The notes under the pieces: model-generated
Database searches by the model: none
Told to the model about the DNA's origin: nothing
Seen by the model: the letters and a program-made list of their open reading frames with translations, nothing else
Translations under genes and position numbers: made by a program
Origin: Salsuginibacillus kocurii DSM 18087
GTDB taxonomy: Bacteria > Bacillota > Bacilli > Bacillales > Marinococcaceae
Reading direction: 5' to 3'
Length of the DNA stretch: 41,948 nucleotides
NCBI RefSeq assembly: GCF_000377705.1
Contig: NZ_KB898637.1
Location: 1-41,948 of the forward strand
Shown: positions 26,338 to 34,867 of the stretch, in pieces
Layout of the letters: every line of letters begins with the position of its first letter
Position numbering within the stretch: position 1 is the first letter of the stretch

Positions 26338-27969
26338 TCATTCTCTCCGGTCCGTTGCCGCTCCCGCTTCGCTCTCCCCTTTTTTCGCTTCCGGCTTTTC
26401 CTTGCTCCCCGGAATGGGATGATTGACATTGTCATATCTCGTTTGCTGTAACAGCCCTTTTAGTGTTGCTGTCACTTGGACAATGATAAAAAAGAGAATT
26501 GGAAAGCCGGCAACAGTAGCCATTTGTTTCACCGCTTCTATGCCGCTGATCTCGCCGCCGGTACCTGCTGTTATCGTTAATAAGGCCATCACGCCGAGCA
26601 AACTGCCCCAGAATACTTTTACTTTCGTCGGTGGTTCTGGGTCGAGGTAGGTGTTGCCCCGTGTCGTTAACGAAGAGACCGTCGTTGTCAGCGAATCTGC
26701 CAACGTTGTAAATGAAATAAAAATGGAGCCAAGCATCAGCAAACTAATAAGCAGCGTGAATGGCAAATACTCTAAGAATACAAACAAAGACAGTTCTAAT
26801 CCGCTTTCTTCCGCATTAATCAACTGCCAAAACTCGCTCTCCCCCTGCCACTCATAAAAGATCGCCGCCCCGCCGAAGACCCAGAACCAAAGCATGCCAA
26901 AGCCTGCCGGAAGCAGCAGATTAAAACAGACAAACTGGCGGATTGTCCGCCCGTAAGCAAGCCGTGCTAAAAACATGCCGATAATCGGTGCATAGGCAAG
27001 CCATATGGACCAATGAAACAACGGCCACCAACGCGGCCATTCCGACCCTTCCATCGCACTGTTCCACAAAAACCGTTCCGTGAAATCGCTCAAAAATACA
27101 CCGGTGCTTTGCGTTCCGAGATTTAAAATAAAGACAGTCGGACCGGTAATAAATACAAAAGCCAGCAAAAAGAAAAAGATTTTCGTATTCTGATCTGCTA
27201 AAAATCGAATGCCTCGTTTCAGCCCTGTAGCGCTTGAAATGATATATGTACACGTAATTAACCCGACAAGCACCGTCCATAACAGCGGCCCGCTCTCAAT
27301 CCCCGCCAAGTAACCAATCCCACTTCCTAGTTGGAGCACACCTTCACCCAACACGGCGGCCATCCCGCCAGCAATCCCAAAAATACACAAAATATCAACC
27401 GCAGTCCCAGTTCCTCCAAACACCCGCTTCCCTAGTAAAGGATAAAGCGTTGAACTGATACTGTAAGGCAGCTTTACATTATAGTGAGCATACGCAACTG
27501 CGATGCCTGCAAGCACATATATCGAATACGGGGCGAGCGTCCAATGTGCTAGATTTGAAGCCATCGAAAAAAGCGCAGCTTCTTCTGTTCCTGGCTCGAT
27601 CCCTAACGCTTGTGGCGGTTCCATAAAATGAGTGATTGGTTCAGCCAGTCCCCAGAATAAAATTCCGACCCCTATGCCTGCCGTCAACGAAATCGCAAAC
27701 CATTGCCATTTCGATGTTGCCGGCTCAGCCTCCTCCCCGCCGAATTTAATATGGCCAAACTTCGAAAATCCAAGATAAAGCGTAATAAAAATGAATAACA
27801 GCACGGTCAAATTAAACAACCAGCCAAAATGGATAAATGCAAAATCAACCACCGCCGTTTGTAGTTGATAGAATCGATCCGGCCAAACTGCTCCAATTAA
27901 AGCTGTTACAACGAGTAAACAAGCTACAGGTAAAAACACCGGCCAGCGGATCCTTTTTTCAGTTGTCAC
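26338..27969 (-). CDS. BCCT-family transporter with atypical substrate motif
   Basis: A 543-residue, twelve-TM betaine/carnitine/choline transporter. Family features are GIGVGILFWGLAEPITHF near residue 95, ASNLAHWTLAPYSIYVLAGI near 145 and GMFLARLAYGRTIRQF near 335. The substrate helix before that reads WWPLFHWSIWLAYAPIIG, where glycine betaine carriers usually have a YWAWWISWSPFVG pattern. The lost tryptophans suggest a different ligand. It uses GTG 27969 after AGGAGG. Neighbouring amidohydrolase and alcohol dehydrogenase genes suggest a catabolic rather than purely osmotic role. Confidence 0.92.
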   Translation of the reverse strand: MTTEKRIRWPVFLPVACLLVVTALIGAVWPDRFYQLQTAVVDFAFIHFGWLFNLTVLLFIFITLYLGFSKFGHIKFGGEEAEPATSKWQWFAISLTAGIGVGILFWGLAEPITHFMEPPQALGIEPGTEEAALFSMASNLAHWTLAPYSIYVLAGIAVAYAHYNVKLPYSISSTLYPLLGKRVFGGTGTAVDILCIFGIAGGMAAVLGEGVLQLGSGIGYLAGIESGPLLWTVLVGLITCTYIISSATGLKRGIRFLADQNTKIFFFLLAFVFITGPTVFILNLGTQSTGVFLSDFTERFLWNSAMEGSEWPRWWPLFHWSIWLAYAPIIGMFLARLAYGRTIRQFVCFNLLLPAGFGMLWFWVFGGAAIFYEWQGESEFWQLINAEESGLELSLFVFLEYLPFTLLISLLMLGSIFISFTTLADSLTTTVSSLTTRGNTYLDPEPPTKVKVFWGSLLGVMALLTITAGTGGEISGIEAVKQMATVAGFPILFFIIVQVTATLKGLLQQTRYDNVNHPIPGSKEKPEAKKGESEAGAATDRRE

Positions 27970-28083
27970 AGTTCCTTCCTCCTCTCCGTTTATCCTTTGC
28001 CTACGAGAGCAACCTTCCTTATGTATGAAACATTCGGGCGTGCCTTTCGCTTTATCACTTTACTCTGCAAAACAAAACGAAAC

Positions 28084-28153
28084 AAAAAAGCGTACTACAA
28101 TGAGGTGGACAGGGAGTGATGGACGGTCTTCTTTACTCAGTGAGCGCTTTTTT
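28084..28153 (-). other. Long hairpin in the BCCT leader region
   Basis: AAAAAAGCG at 28084-28092 pairs with CGCTTTTTT at 28145-28153 across a 52-base loop that itself contains short GGACGG/CCGTCC-like pairings. It lies 115-180 bases upstream of the BCCT start on the minus strand. It could be a leader attenuator or a bidirectional terminator; it matches no riboswitch class I can name. Confidence 0.4.
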
Positions 28154-28250
28154 GTCCGTTTATGCTCCTACTTCCTTTGCCAGCATGTAAACTATCATTT
28201 TAACGTAACACACCGGCGTTAATGATTATATGTAATACCACGCCGCTCTT

Positions 28251-28311
28251 CGAGTCAAACTCGTTTTTATTTAAAGGTGGGAGGGGTCTTCTTTCGCTAG
28301 CCTCCCTTTTT
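28251..28311 (+). terminator. Two tandem plus-strand terminators without a gene
   Basis: CGAGT-CAA-ACTCG followed by TTTTTATTT (28251-28269) and GGGAGG...CCTCCC followed by TTTTT (28279-28311) both work in the plus direction. The nearest annotated plus-strand gene ends 4 kb upstream, so they imply a small unannotated transcript starting in 27970-28250, or they are relics. Confidence 0.55.
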
Positions 28312-28324
28312 GCTTCATTTTACC

Positions 28325-28366
28325 AAAAAAACCCAATTAGAAGACGTTCTCATCCTCTAATTGGGG
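28325..28366 (-). terminator. Terminator after the amidohydrolase gene
   Basis: CCCAATTAGA and TCTAATTGGG form a 10-bp stem, followed on the minus strand by seven T. Its plus-strand side also ends in T, making it partly bidirectional. Confidence 0.8.
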
Positions 28367-28448
28367 AAGCTTTTTTCATTTATTTTTAAATCCTTACTTT
28401 CACAGGTAGCGCCTGCGCTTTAATTGGACTATTAATCTGTTTCAGCAA

Positions 28449-29792
28449 TTAAGAGTTGCTGACAGATGCATTAAACATGTAGTCTCTCGCTTCAATCGCT
28501 CGCTTACGCAGTTTTTCCAAGTCAGTATGAAGCATCTTCCCATGGCGTTTAACTGCCTTTCCTCCTACAAAAACAGAATCTACATTCCCCGTGTGTGTAC
28601 ATTGCGCAACAGTTCCTACCGGATCATTTACAGGGAAAATGTTCAAATCTGTCGCACGGACCATAATGAGATCTGCTTCTTTTCCTGGGGTCAGCGTCCC
28701 GACCTTGTCATCGAGCAGTAGTGCTTTTGCGCTGTCAATGGTCGCAGCTTCTAACACTTCTTTGGCCGTGATATGCAGCTCCGGTCCGGGCATGATGTTT
28801 TGAGAAAGCTGTTCTTGGTTCACACGCGCCCGTTCTGCTTGGAGCGCGAATTTCATCTGCGTGAACATATCTCCGCCTGTTGATGTCACCACATCGACGC
28901 CAAGCGCTGGTTTCACACCATTTTCAAGAGCCTGGCCGAGAGCAGGATAGCCGTGACCCATCATCATTTCTACTTCAGGCGTGACTGAAACACTTCCGCC
29001 CTCTTCCGCCAGCATTTTCATTTCTTCAGGACGAATCGCGTTAGCATGGGTGAAATTAAGGTCCGGCCCTAACAATCCAGCTTGATTCAGCTTTTCAATT
29101 GAGCGCTCCGTCGCTCCCCACGTCCCAAACCCAAGGTGCATGCTGCACACTGCTTCTAGTTCCCGCGCTACTTTAATTTCTTTGACCGCCGTCTCCCAAG
29201 AACTGAATTCAGGTCCGCGGATAGCGAGTCCCATAGTAAGAAGCTGCTCTCTAGAAGAAAAATATTTTTCTTTTATAAAACGAGCGTCCGCTGTGTTATC
29301 AAGCTCGCTTGCTTGATCCCAATACTCCGCATCTCCAGGAGGCCCATGAGCGAAAACGGCTCGTATCCCCGCATCGTCTAATCCTCGTATCATTTCCTCA
29401 GCGTGATCTCGGGAAATAACCATTGTCCAGTCAAGCAATGTCGTCACACCTGCTTCAAGCGCTTCGAGAGCCCCTAGTAAATTGCCTATGTAATCATCTT
29501 GTGGCCGTCTTTTCGAACCAAGGTTTCCATAATAAATGCTGCCCAGGTACGTTTGCAGCGACCAGTCTGCCCCTACATTACGAATAAGAGATTCCCACGT
29601 GTGCCGGTGCGAATCAACTAAGCCAGGCATAACAATCATGTCTGAAGCATCAACAACCTCACAATCATCGGCTTCAATATTTGGTTTAACTTCAACGATT
29701 TTAGAACCTTCTACCAAAATATCAGCCCGATCAAAGTCACCAATGCTTTCATCAAGCGTCAGAACAGTCCCGTTCTTAAACAACTTCCTCAA
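28449..29792 (-). CDS. Amidohydrolase family protein (cytosine deaminase/chlorohydrolase-like)
   Basis: A 447-residue metal-dependent hydrolase. The metal HxH is at residues 62 and 64 (MPGLVDSHRHTWESLIR), further histidines are seen in SMHLGFGTWG and FTHANAI, and the metal aspartate is in ALGVDVVTSTGGD. The C-terminal composite domain begins GTLTPGKEADLIMVR. The family deaminates or dechlorinates heterocycles (TrzN/AtzA, SAH/MTA deaminase relatives); the substrate cannot be read. It starts with TTG 29792 behind AAAGGGG. It precedes the BCCT gene on the same strand, separated by a terminator. Confidence 0.88.
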   Translation of the reverse strand: MRKLFKNGTVLTLDESIGDFDRADILVEGSKIVEVKPNIEADDCEVVDASDMIVMPGLVDSHRHTWESLIRNVGADWSLQTYLGSIYYGNLGSKRRPQDDYIGNLLGALEALEAGVTTLLDWTMVISRDHAEEMIRGLDDAGIRAVFAHGPPGDAEYWDQASELDNTADARFIKEKYFSSREQLLTMGLAIRGPEFSSWETAVKEIKVARELEAVCSMHLGFGTWGATERSIEKLNQAGLLGPDLNFTHANAIRPEEMKMLAEEGGSVSVTPEVEMMMGHGYPALGQALENGVKPALGVDVVTSTGGDMFTQMKFALQAERARVNQEQLSQNIMPGPELHITAKEVLEAATIDSAKALLLDDKVGTLTPGKEADLIMVRATDLNIFPVNDPVGTVAQCTHTGNVDSVFVGGKAVKRHGKMLHTDLEKLRKRAIEARDYMFNASVSNS

Positions 29793-30308
29793 TATATTCT
29801 ACCCCTTTCTACTACTAGCGCTCCCTATTTTGCAAACGCTAACTTAAGCTATGATCAGTATAGCATTTATTCCATTAATTGCTAAAACATCTTGCTTGGC
29901 AGAGGAGCAAAAACTGCCACGCCCACTCCATTCATAAAGAAGTAGTCATCCCTTCCCTCACTTCTGATCTACTATTCTTCTTACTCTCGCTATCAAAACA
30001 CACTCCTATATACGAGATTCAAAGTGGAGTAAATCCCATCCGTTTATGTCAAACTGATACTAGAAATTTTCCGGCAAAGACTACTAACAATTGAGTAATT
30101 TAGTGATGTTTTGCAACCTTCCTGCTCCCATTTCTTTGTGTTGGATTCGTAAGACAAATCGTTCTATCAGCCCAAAATTAAAAGCAGGAGAAGTAGATAT
30201 TGAAGGGATAAGCTTGACCGAAGGGAGCTTAAGGCGGGCCGGCTTCTTCCTCTTCCATGTTCACCTTCCCCTCAGGCCTTTCACCTGGTTGAGAGGGAAG
30301 TGGAGATT
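29793..30308. other. Gene-free interval upstream of the amidohydrolase
   Basis: I see no supported gene in this half kilobase. It should hold the amidohydrolase promoter near its left end. Short open frames here lack ribosome sites and protein-like composition. Confidence 0.5.
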
Positions 30309-30345
30309 AAGAAAGGCCAGGCCTCCACACAGGAAGACTGGCCTT
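30309..30345 (-). terminator. Terminator after the STAS gene
   Basis: AAGGCCAG and CTGGCCTT pair with a 17-base loop; TTTCTT follows on the minus strand, 35 bases after the STAS stop. Confidence 0.7.
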
Positions 30346-30379
30346 AAGAAAATACAAATGTGTTTGAAAACATTGGACC

Positions 30380-31411
30380 TTAGCCGATAATCTGCTTTCC
30401 TTCTTGAGCAAGCGCAAAATGCACGGCATGCTTTAAGTTGGTGAAACACTCCATCCCTGATAAATCAAACTTGGAATTTGTCATGCGGATGCCAAGCTCC
30501 GGCGAAATTCCCACTAAAATGCTCTTCGTACCGAGCAGGTCAACCGCTTGGGTGAGTCGTTGGATCAAGGAGATGGTATATTCATCTATATCCGTCTCAA
30601 TCCCGGTAAGGTCAAGAATCAAATAATTAGCGGAATAATCCGGAAGCTTCTCCATCGTCCGGTTTAACATATCTTCAGCCCGGACTCCATCATACTTTCC
30701 AAGTAAAGGAACAACGACGACATTTTCCAACACAGGAATGATGGGAGAGGAGATTTCCCGTACAATATTCTCCAAATCTTTTGTTCGGTCGCTCACCAGT
30801 GCCTCCAGCTTCTCGATCTCCTGCTGTTCTTGCCGGCGCGTGAACTCATGAATGTTCTTCACCGGGGAAGCCGTGGAAGGAAAAAACGAAATTTCATCAT
30901 ACTCTTCACCCTCCACCTGGCTTTTATAGCCCTCATAACCGATCGTAGTGCCGAGCAAAGAAGACAAGATCCCCGCCCAATGCCCAGGGATGAATAACCC
31001 GAGTGCCTCCTTGCCCTGCACTTTGTTTATTTTGTATTCCCACGTGTTTTTTAAGCGGAGGGTCAGTTTGTTTTCTTTCTCGGAAATCTCAATAATCTCG
31101 ACGTTCCCCCATCCAGCAGAAGCATATATCGCCGGCAGCGATTTTATAGTGGCGAACGGATCGTCTGTCACAAAAAAATCAGCAACAATTTCACCCATGC
31201 GAAAACCGGCTGTTTCCATTACTACTTCAGCCGCATCATCTCCAGATACTTCCTCTATCGTATCGATAAAAGACCTCATCGCTGTTTCTATCCAAAACAC
31301 CATGATGTCTTCGCCTTCAAGTTGAAATTGTCCTTCCTCTATATTCCAAGCATACTGAACTCCGCCAACTGCAATCTCATTCACGTTGTTTTGCTGCTTT
31401 TCTTTAGCCAC
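30380..31411 (-). CDS. RsbR-like protein: sensor-type N-terminus plus STAS domain
   Basis: A 343-residue protein. The N-terminal part (about 20-200) includes GLFIPGHWAGILSSLLG, which resembles V4R-type small-molecule-binding domains. A short coiled coil (REQQEIEKLEALVSDRTK region) follows. The C-terminal STAS domain is RsbR-like: SSPIIPVLENVVVVPLLGKY, then YLILDLTGIETDIDEYT with the usual phospho-threonine neighbourhood. Such proteins sit in stressosomes and feed sigma-B control. An ATG at 31447 lacks a ribosome site, so GTG 31411 behind GGGGGA is chosen. No RsbS or RsbT gene is adjacent. The palindrome GTTAACGTTAAC at 31549 lies upstream. Confidence 0.82.
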   Translation of the reverse strand: MAKEKQQNNVNEIAVGGVQYAWNIEEGQFQLEGEDIMVFWIETAMRSFIDTIEEVSGDDAAEVVMETAGFRMGEIVADFFVTDDPFATIKSLPAIYASAGWGNVEIIEISEKENKLTLRLKNTWEYKINKVQGKEALGLFIPGHWAGILSSLLGTTIGYEGYKSQVEGEEYDEISFFPSTASPVKNIHEFTRRQEQQEIEKLEALVSDRTKDLENIVREISSPIIPVLENVVVVPLLGKYDGVRAEDMLNRTMEKLPDYSANYLILDLTGIETDIDEYTISLIQRLTQAVDLLGTKSILVGISPELGIRMTNSKFDLSGMECFTNLKHAVHFALAQEGKQIIG

Positions 31412-31764
31412 TGTGTGATTCCCCCATCGTTGAAATACATTGAGCATATCTTACGAGCCATAGGATTGACGGATTGAGCAGAACATTACTTTCTCCATCC
31501 TACCAAATTTTTAAGCCATTTCAATTAAAAAAAGTTGAAAAGTTGTATGTTAACGTTAACTTTCTTAAGGCTGATGTACGCCTGGGATCACGCTTGCGAA
31601 AAAGAAGGGGGAATACTTTCCTGAGCAAAAGAAGAAACTTTAGCGCTTTGGTCTATAACGAAAATACAAATAATGGTGCTTCCTTTCTTCTGTTTTTAAA
31701 AACTATTTGGGTGGAGCCCCTCCTATTCGCTGCCAAGAGCAGCTTCCCAATCTTTTAACTGACT
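31412..31764. other. Gene-free interval with GTTAACGTTAAC palindrome
   Basis: No supported gene. The 12-base perfect palindrome GTTAACGTTAAC lies at 31549-31560, about 140 bases upstream of the STAS start. An open frame on the plus strand here lacks a ribosome site and is not convincing. Confidence 0.4.
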
Positions 31765-31868
31765 TAAAGACTAATCGAGGGGAGTTGGAAGCACACGAAT
31801 TGGCTGAATTGTATAGGCGTAAATGGTTCGTGGACCTACGTTCCGTTATCCAACCGAAAACTCAGTGA
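31765..31868 (+). pseudogene. IS4-type transposase C-terminal relic
   Basis: The plus-strand frame reads LKTNRGELEAHELAELYRRK then WFVDLRSVIQPKTQ and stops. It matches the TNR...AxELAELYRRRWxVE block near the catalytic glutamate of IS4-group DDE transposases. The catalytic E of RRW-x-V-E is replaced by D, and the rest of the gene is missing. A copy of the AGCGGAACA dispersed motif lies 72 bases downstream. Confidence 0.7.
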
Positions 31869-31937
31869 AAAAGCCCGATTTGCCAGGACTAGAGGAACAG
31901 AGGACCATTACCCATTCAAACGACGGGCTTACAGGTA

Positions 31938-31960
31938 AATTAGCGGAACAAATGTCCGTA
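31938..31960 (+). repeat. Dispersed motif, third copy
   Basis: TTAGCGGAACAAATGTCCGT matches the two copies at 24820-24905 except at the two central variable bases and one end base. Confidence 0.5.
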
Positions 31961-32013
31961 GCGCGTTGCACATATCTTCCTCCTCACCTTTTACTTTGAC
32001 AGACACTCTCGCT

Positions 32014-32559
32014 TCAAAGGACCTCCGCACCCAACACATTCTCAAAATGGCCGAGCGCCCAGTCATGGCCGCGCTCGTCAAAGCTCGCCACCCCGTTTTT
32101 ATGGACGACAAGCTTGTAGCCTAAATTATAAGCATCGACCGCCGTATGCAGTACGCAAATGTCTGTGCAGACGCCGACGAGATGTAGCTCGACAATCCCG
32201 CGTTCGCTTAAGCGCAAATCCAAGTCAGTACCTGCAAACGCGCTGTAGCGCGTCTTATCCATCTGCCGCACCCCCGCCTCACGCTGATGCTCATCATACG
32301 CCAGCCCGACCCGGCCATAGAGCGCCCGGCCTTCACCGCCCCGCACGTTATGCGGCGGAAACAAGCGCGTCTCCGGGTGATATGGATCCTCCGCCTCGTG
32401 CAAATCCGTCGGAAACACGACATAGTCTCCCGTTTCCACAAATACATCCACCTGCTCCGCGATGTACCCATCAATCGCCTGACCCGGCTCCCCGCACGTC
32501 AAAGCCCCATCTTCTGCTACAAAATCATTCGTATAATCAATCACCAGCAATGCCTTCAT
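32014..32559 (-). CDS. Isochorismatase-family cysteine hydrolase (nicotinamidase-like)
   Basis: A 181-residue cysteine hydrolase. The triad is visible as Asp in LLVIDYTNDF near residue 8, Lys in QMDKTRYSAFAGTDLDLRL near residue 110, and nucleophile Cys in VGVCTDICVLHTAVDAY near 145. Its layout and DLHEAEDPYHPETRLFPPHN region resemble bacillar PncA/YueJ nicotinamidases. The frame opens at 32634, but ATG 32559 has AGGAGG at nine bases. It probably salvages nicotinamide; the substrate is inferred from family resemblance. Confidence 0.88.
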   Translation of the reverse strand: MKALLVIDYTNDFVAEDGALTCGEPGQAIDGYIAEQVDVFVETGDYVVFPTDLHEAEDPYHPETRLFPPHNVRGGEGRALYGRVGLAYDEHQREAGVRQMDKTRYSAFAGTDLDLRLSERGIVELHLVGVCTDICVLHTAVDAYNLGYKLVVHKNGVASFDERGHDWALGHFENVLGAEVL

Positions 32560-32814
32560 TCCAACATACCTCCTCTGTTTGAAAAGAAAATCCGGACTGT
32601 TTTTAATAGAAGCCCCGTTATCTGGACCATTCATTCCTCTTTTTAAGCTGTATCAGGTTTATGATGGTATCGAAGCAGCAATCCTTTTGCTCAGGTCATA
32701 GGTCCCGCCATCAGGCATAGGCTCATCTTCTAAGATATGAATCAACCTACTTTCCTTTTTCTAAAGAATTCGATATGATACCAGTAGATTCCTTTTAAAC
32801 AAGGAGGGCTCTTT

Positions 32815-33015
32815 ATGGATACCCAAGGATTAGGAGCAGTTGTGTCGAAGATCCAATCCCAAGATGTTTCTGGGATGAAACGGGCAATGGACACGACAGA
32901 ACAGCAGCAGCACCATTTTCTTGACCAGATGAATGAATCCCAAGAAGAACAGATCCGTGCTCTCGAGCAAGTAGCAGAGCCAGATAAAGGCAACTTCATC
33001 AACACAAGAATTTAA
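32815..33015 (+). CDS. Small YjfB-like protein
   Basis: A 66-residue protein with a strong AAGGAGGG site and its own terminator, so it is a real gene. The pattern MDTQGLGAVVSKIQSQDVSG followed by MKRAMDTTEQQ resembles the N-terminal half of YjfB, a small 'putative motility' family protein in which hydrophobic and KKAMD/EQQ positions are conserved. It is polar, Gln/Glu-rich, and without a signal or membrane segment. The family assignment is tentative. Confidence 0.65.
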   Translation: MDTQGLGAVVSKIQSQDVSGMKRAMDTTEQQQHHFLDQMNESQEEQIRALEQVAEPDKGNFINTRI

Positions 33016-33050
33016 GAAAACGCCCTGGACATAAGTTCCAGGGCGTTTTC
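33016..33050. terminator. Strong bidirectional terminator between convergent genes
   Basis: GAAAACGCCCTGGA pairs with TCCAGGGCGTTTTC. It serves the YjfB-like gene on plus and the amidohydrolase gene on minus. Confidence 0.85.
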
Positions 33051-33064
33051 TATGTGCGCTGAGG

Positions 33065-34489
33065 TTACAACTCACCAGCTTCCATTCGTTTCAGCAGCAC
33101 ACTCTCGGGATGAATCGTGCATTCGGCGCTTTGGCTGATCTCCCTTGCTGCTGCTTGTGCGGCTTGCAGTTCGTTCGTTTCATCCACGGTTTGGAGCCTG
33201 CGCTCCCGCATAATGAACTGCCCGTCCACCATGACAGCTTCTACCTCGCTGCCTTTCGCTGAATAGACGAGGTTGGGCACAATATTTCGAATCGGTGAGG
33301 TGATTACGGGTGAGAGGCTCGGTTCCGCTAAATCAACGATCAGCAAATCGGCTTTTTTGCCTGCTTTTAATGAACCGACTTCCTCGCCTAGCCCGACCGC
33401 TTCGGCCGCGTCAATGGTGACCAACCTGAGTGCCAGATGAGCCGGAAACATGGCTGGGTCAGTGTGCTTTACTTTGTTTAAAATAGCAGCGAATTTCATT
33501 TCATTAAACATGTTGTTACAGTTATTCCCAGGTGCTTGATCGGAGCCTAAGGCAGCGCTCCCGCCTGCTTCGATAAACTCATGCAGCGGAGGGACAATCC
33601 CGTCAATAATGCCGATGCTACCGCTGCAATTGATCATCGCCGCCCCCCGCTTAGCGACGAGCTCCGTCTCTTCTTTGGTCGCTTCGGTTAAATGGACGGC
33701 CAACAGCCGCTCGTTGAGATAGCCGATCTCATCTAAAAACGGAATGCTGCGCTTGCCGTAACGTTTTACCATTTGCTCAATTTCCCGATCCCCCTGTGCC
33801 ACGTGCATGTGCACGTTCGTATCATATTTCTCGGCCAGGGCTTGTACTTCTTTCAACAGTTCCCGGCTCATCATATCCGGACCGTGGGGGCCGAGCATGC
33901 AGGTGATGCGCCCATTTTCAGCGCCGTGCCACTGTTCAAGGAGACGAATATTATTTTGCAGCTTTCGATCACCAATCTCGGCATGAAACGGATACAGCTC
34001 TCCGACCGGGATATCGCCAATGTCAGCTGGAATTTCGTTGATTAATTCAGCAACACGAGCTCGTGCCCCGATTTTGGCATAATTGGGGACGATATCGTTC
34101 ATATGGGAATCGTAATCGCAAAAGGTCGTCGTCCCTACTTTCACCCCTTCGATGATGTTCATCATCGACCCTTTTTGGTGATGGTCAGCGCTTACATGTT
34201 TCATAAACGGCCAGTTCCCTTCCTGCATCCAATTATTAATATCCTGCGAGACACCACGAACAATCGCCAGCCCCGTATGTATATGCGCATCAATCAACCC
34301 AGGCATGACGAGTTTACCGGTAGCATCAATCTCTTCCGCGGCCGAATAAGATTGCTTTATATCCTCACTTCGCCCGACGGCTTCGATCAGGTTGTCTTTG
34401 ATTGCAACAGCCCCATCTTCCATCATACCCACACCTTTACCTTCCATTGTCAGCACAAAAGCGTTCGTTATTATGATGTCTACGTTCAT
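33065..34489 (-). CDS. Amidohydrolase family protein (MtaD/TrzN-like)
   Basis: A 474-residue metallohydrolase. The metal HxH is in MPGLIDAHIHTGLAIVRG near residue 70, further ligands in VHMHVAQGDRE and LLAVHLTEA, and the metal Asp in ALGSDQAPGNNCNNMFNEM. The GSDQ...NNMFNEMK block is like SAH/5-methylthioadenosine deaminases and s-triazine hydrolases. The substrate is not readable. AAAGGAG supports the second ATG (34489) rather than 34495. It is convergent with the YjfB-like gene. Confidence 0.88.
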   Translation of the reverse strand: MNVDIIITNAFVLTMEGKGVGMMEDGAVAIKDNLIEAVGRSEDIKQSYSAAEEIDATGKLVMPGLIDAHIHTGLAIVRGVSQDINNWMQEGNWPFMKHVSADHHQKGSMMNIIEGVKVGTTTFCDYDSHMNDIVPNYAKIGARARVAELINEIPADIGDIPVGELYPFHAEIGDRKLQNNIRLLEQWHGAENGRITCMLGPHGPDMMSRELLKEVQALAEKYDTNVHMHVAQGDREIEQMVKRYGKRSIPFLDEIGYLNERLLAVHLTEATKEETELVAKRGAAMINCSGSIGIIDGIVPPLHEFIEAGGSAALGSDQAPGNNCNNMFNEMKFAAILNKVKHTDPAMFPAHLALRLVTIDAAEAVGLGEEVGSLKAGKKADLLIVDLAEPSLSPVITSPIRNIVPNLVYSAKGSEVEAVMVDGQFIMRERRLQTVDETNELQAAQAAAREISQSAECTIHPESVLLKRMEAGEL

Positions 34490-34727
34490 ATTCATACTCC
34501 TTTCCAGACTTCATTGCATCTTTTTCTATGAATCTTCTAGGCAAAAGTGGTTGTTTATAAGTTCGTTATGAGTTTGGCAACTCCTGTTAAAATATAACTG
34601 AGTGAGAATAAAAATGGGAATGGCCCACTATACAGCTCGTTTGTTGCACTTGCCGCCATTCAGTTGTCCGAAAGACGGTATTTGTTTTCCGCTATTTTTT
34701 CTATACAATTAACATAGAGAGCAGAAA

Positions 34728-34798
34728 GGCCAGACCGTTTTCTGTAGATAGACTGCAAGCTTAGCCGTAGCCACGGTTTGCAGGGCTGCGCGCTGGCC
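34728..34798 (+). ncRNA. Structured leader upstream of the SRPBCC gene
   Basis: GGCCAG (34728) pairs with CTGGCC (34793). Inside, CTGCAA (34753) pairs with TTGCAG (34778), and within that CCGT-AGCC-ACGG forms a tetraloop stem. The nested three-level fold lies 70 bases before the start codon. TATACAAT upstream at 34702 could be a -10. It matches no RNA class I recognise. Confidence 0.45.
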
Positions 34799-34867
34799 AA
34801 TACGAAGCCATCTCACTTATTGTTTATGTTTTTATCTTCCAGCAGAGTTCTATAGGAGGGATTCGCC

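Noticed and set aside
28025-28222. 65-codon plus-strand frame upstream of the tandem terminators
   Set aside because: It has no ribosome site and a random-looking composition. A non-coding RNA would explain the terminators as well.
31474-31758. 94-codon plus-strand frame before the transposase relic
   Set aside because: It has no ribosome site, and only the later 31765-31868 segment shows transposase similarity.
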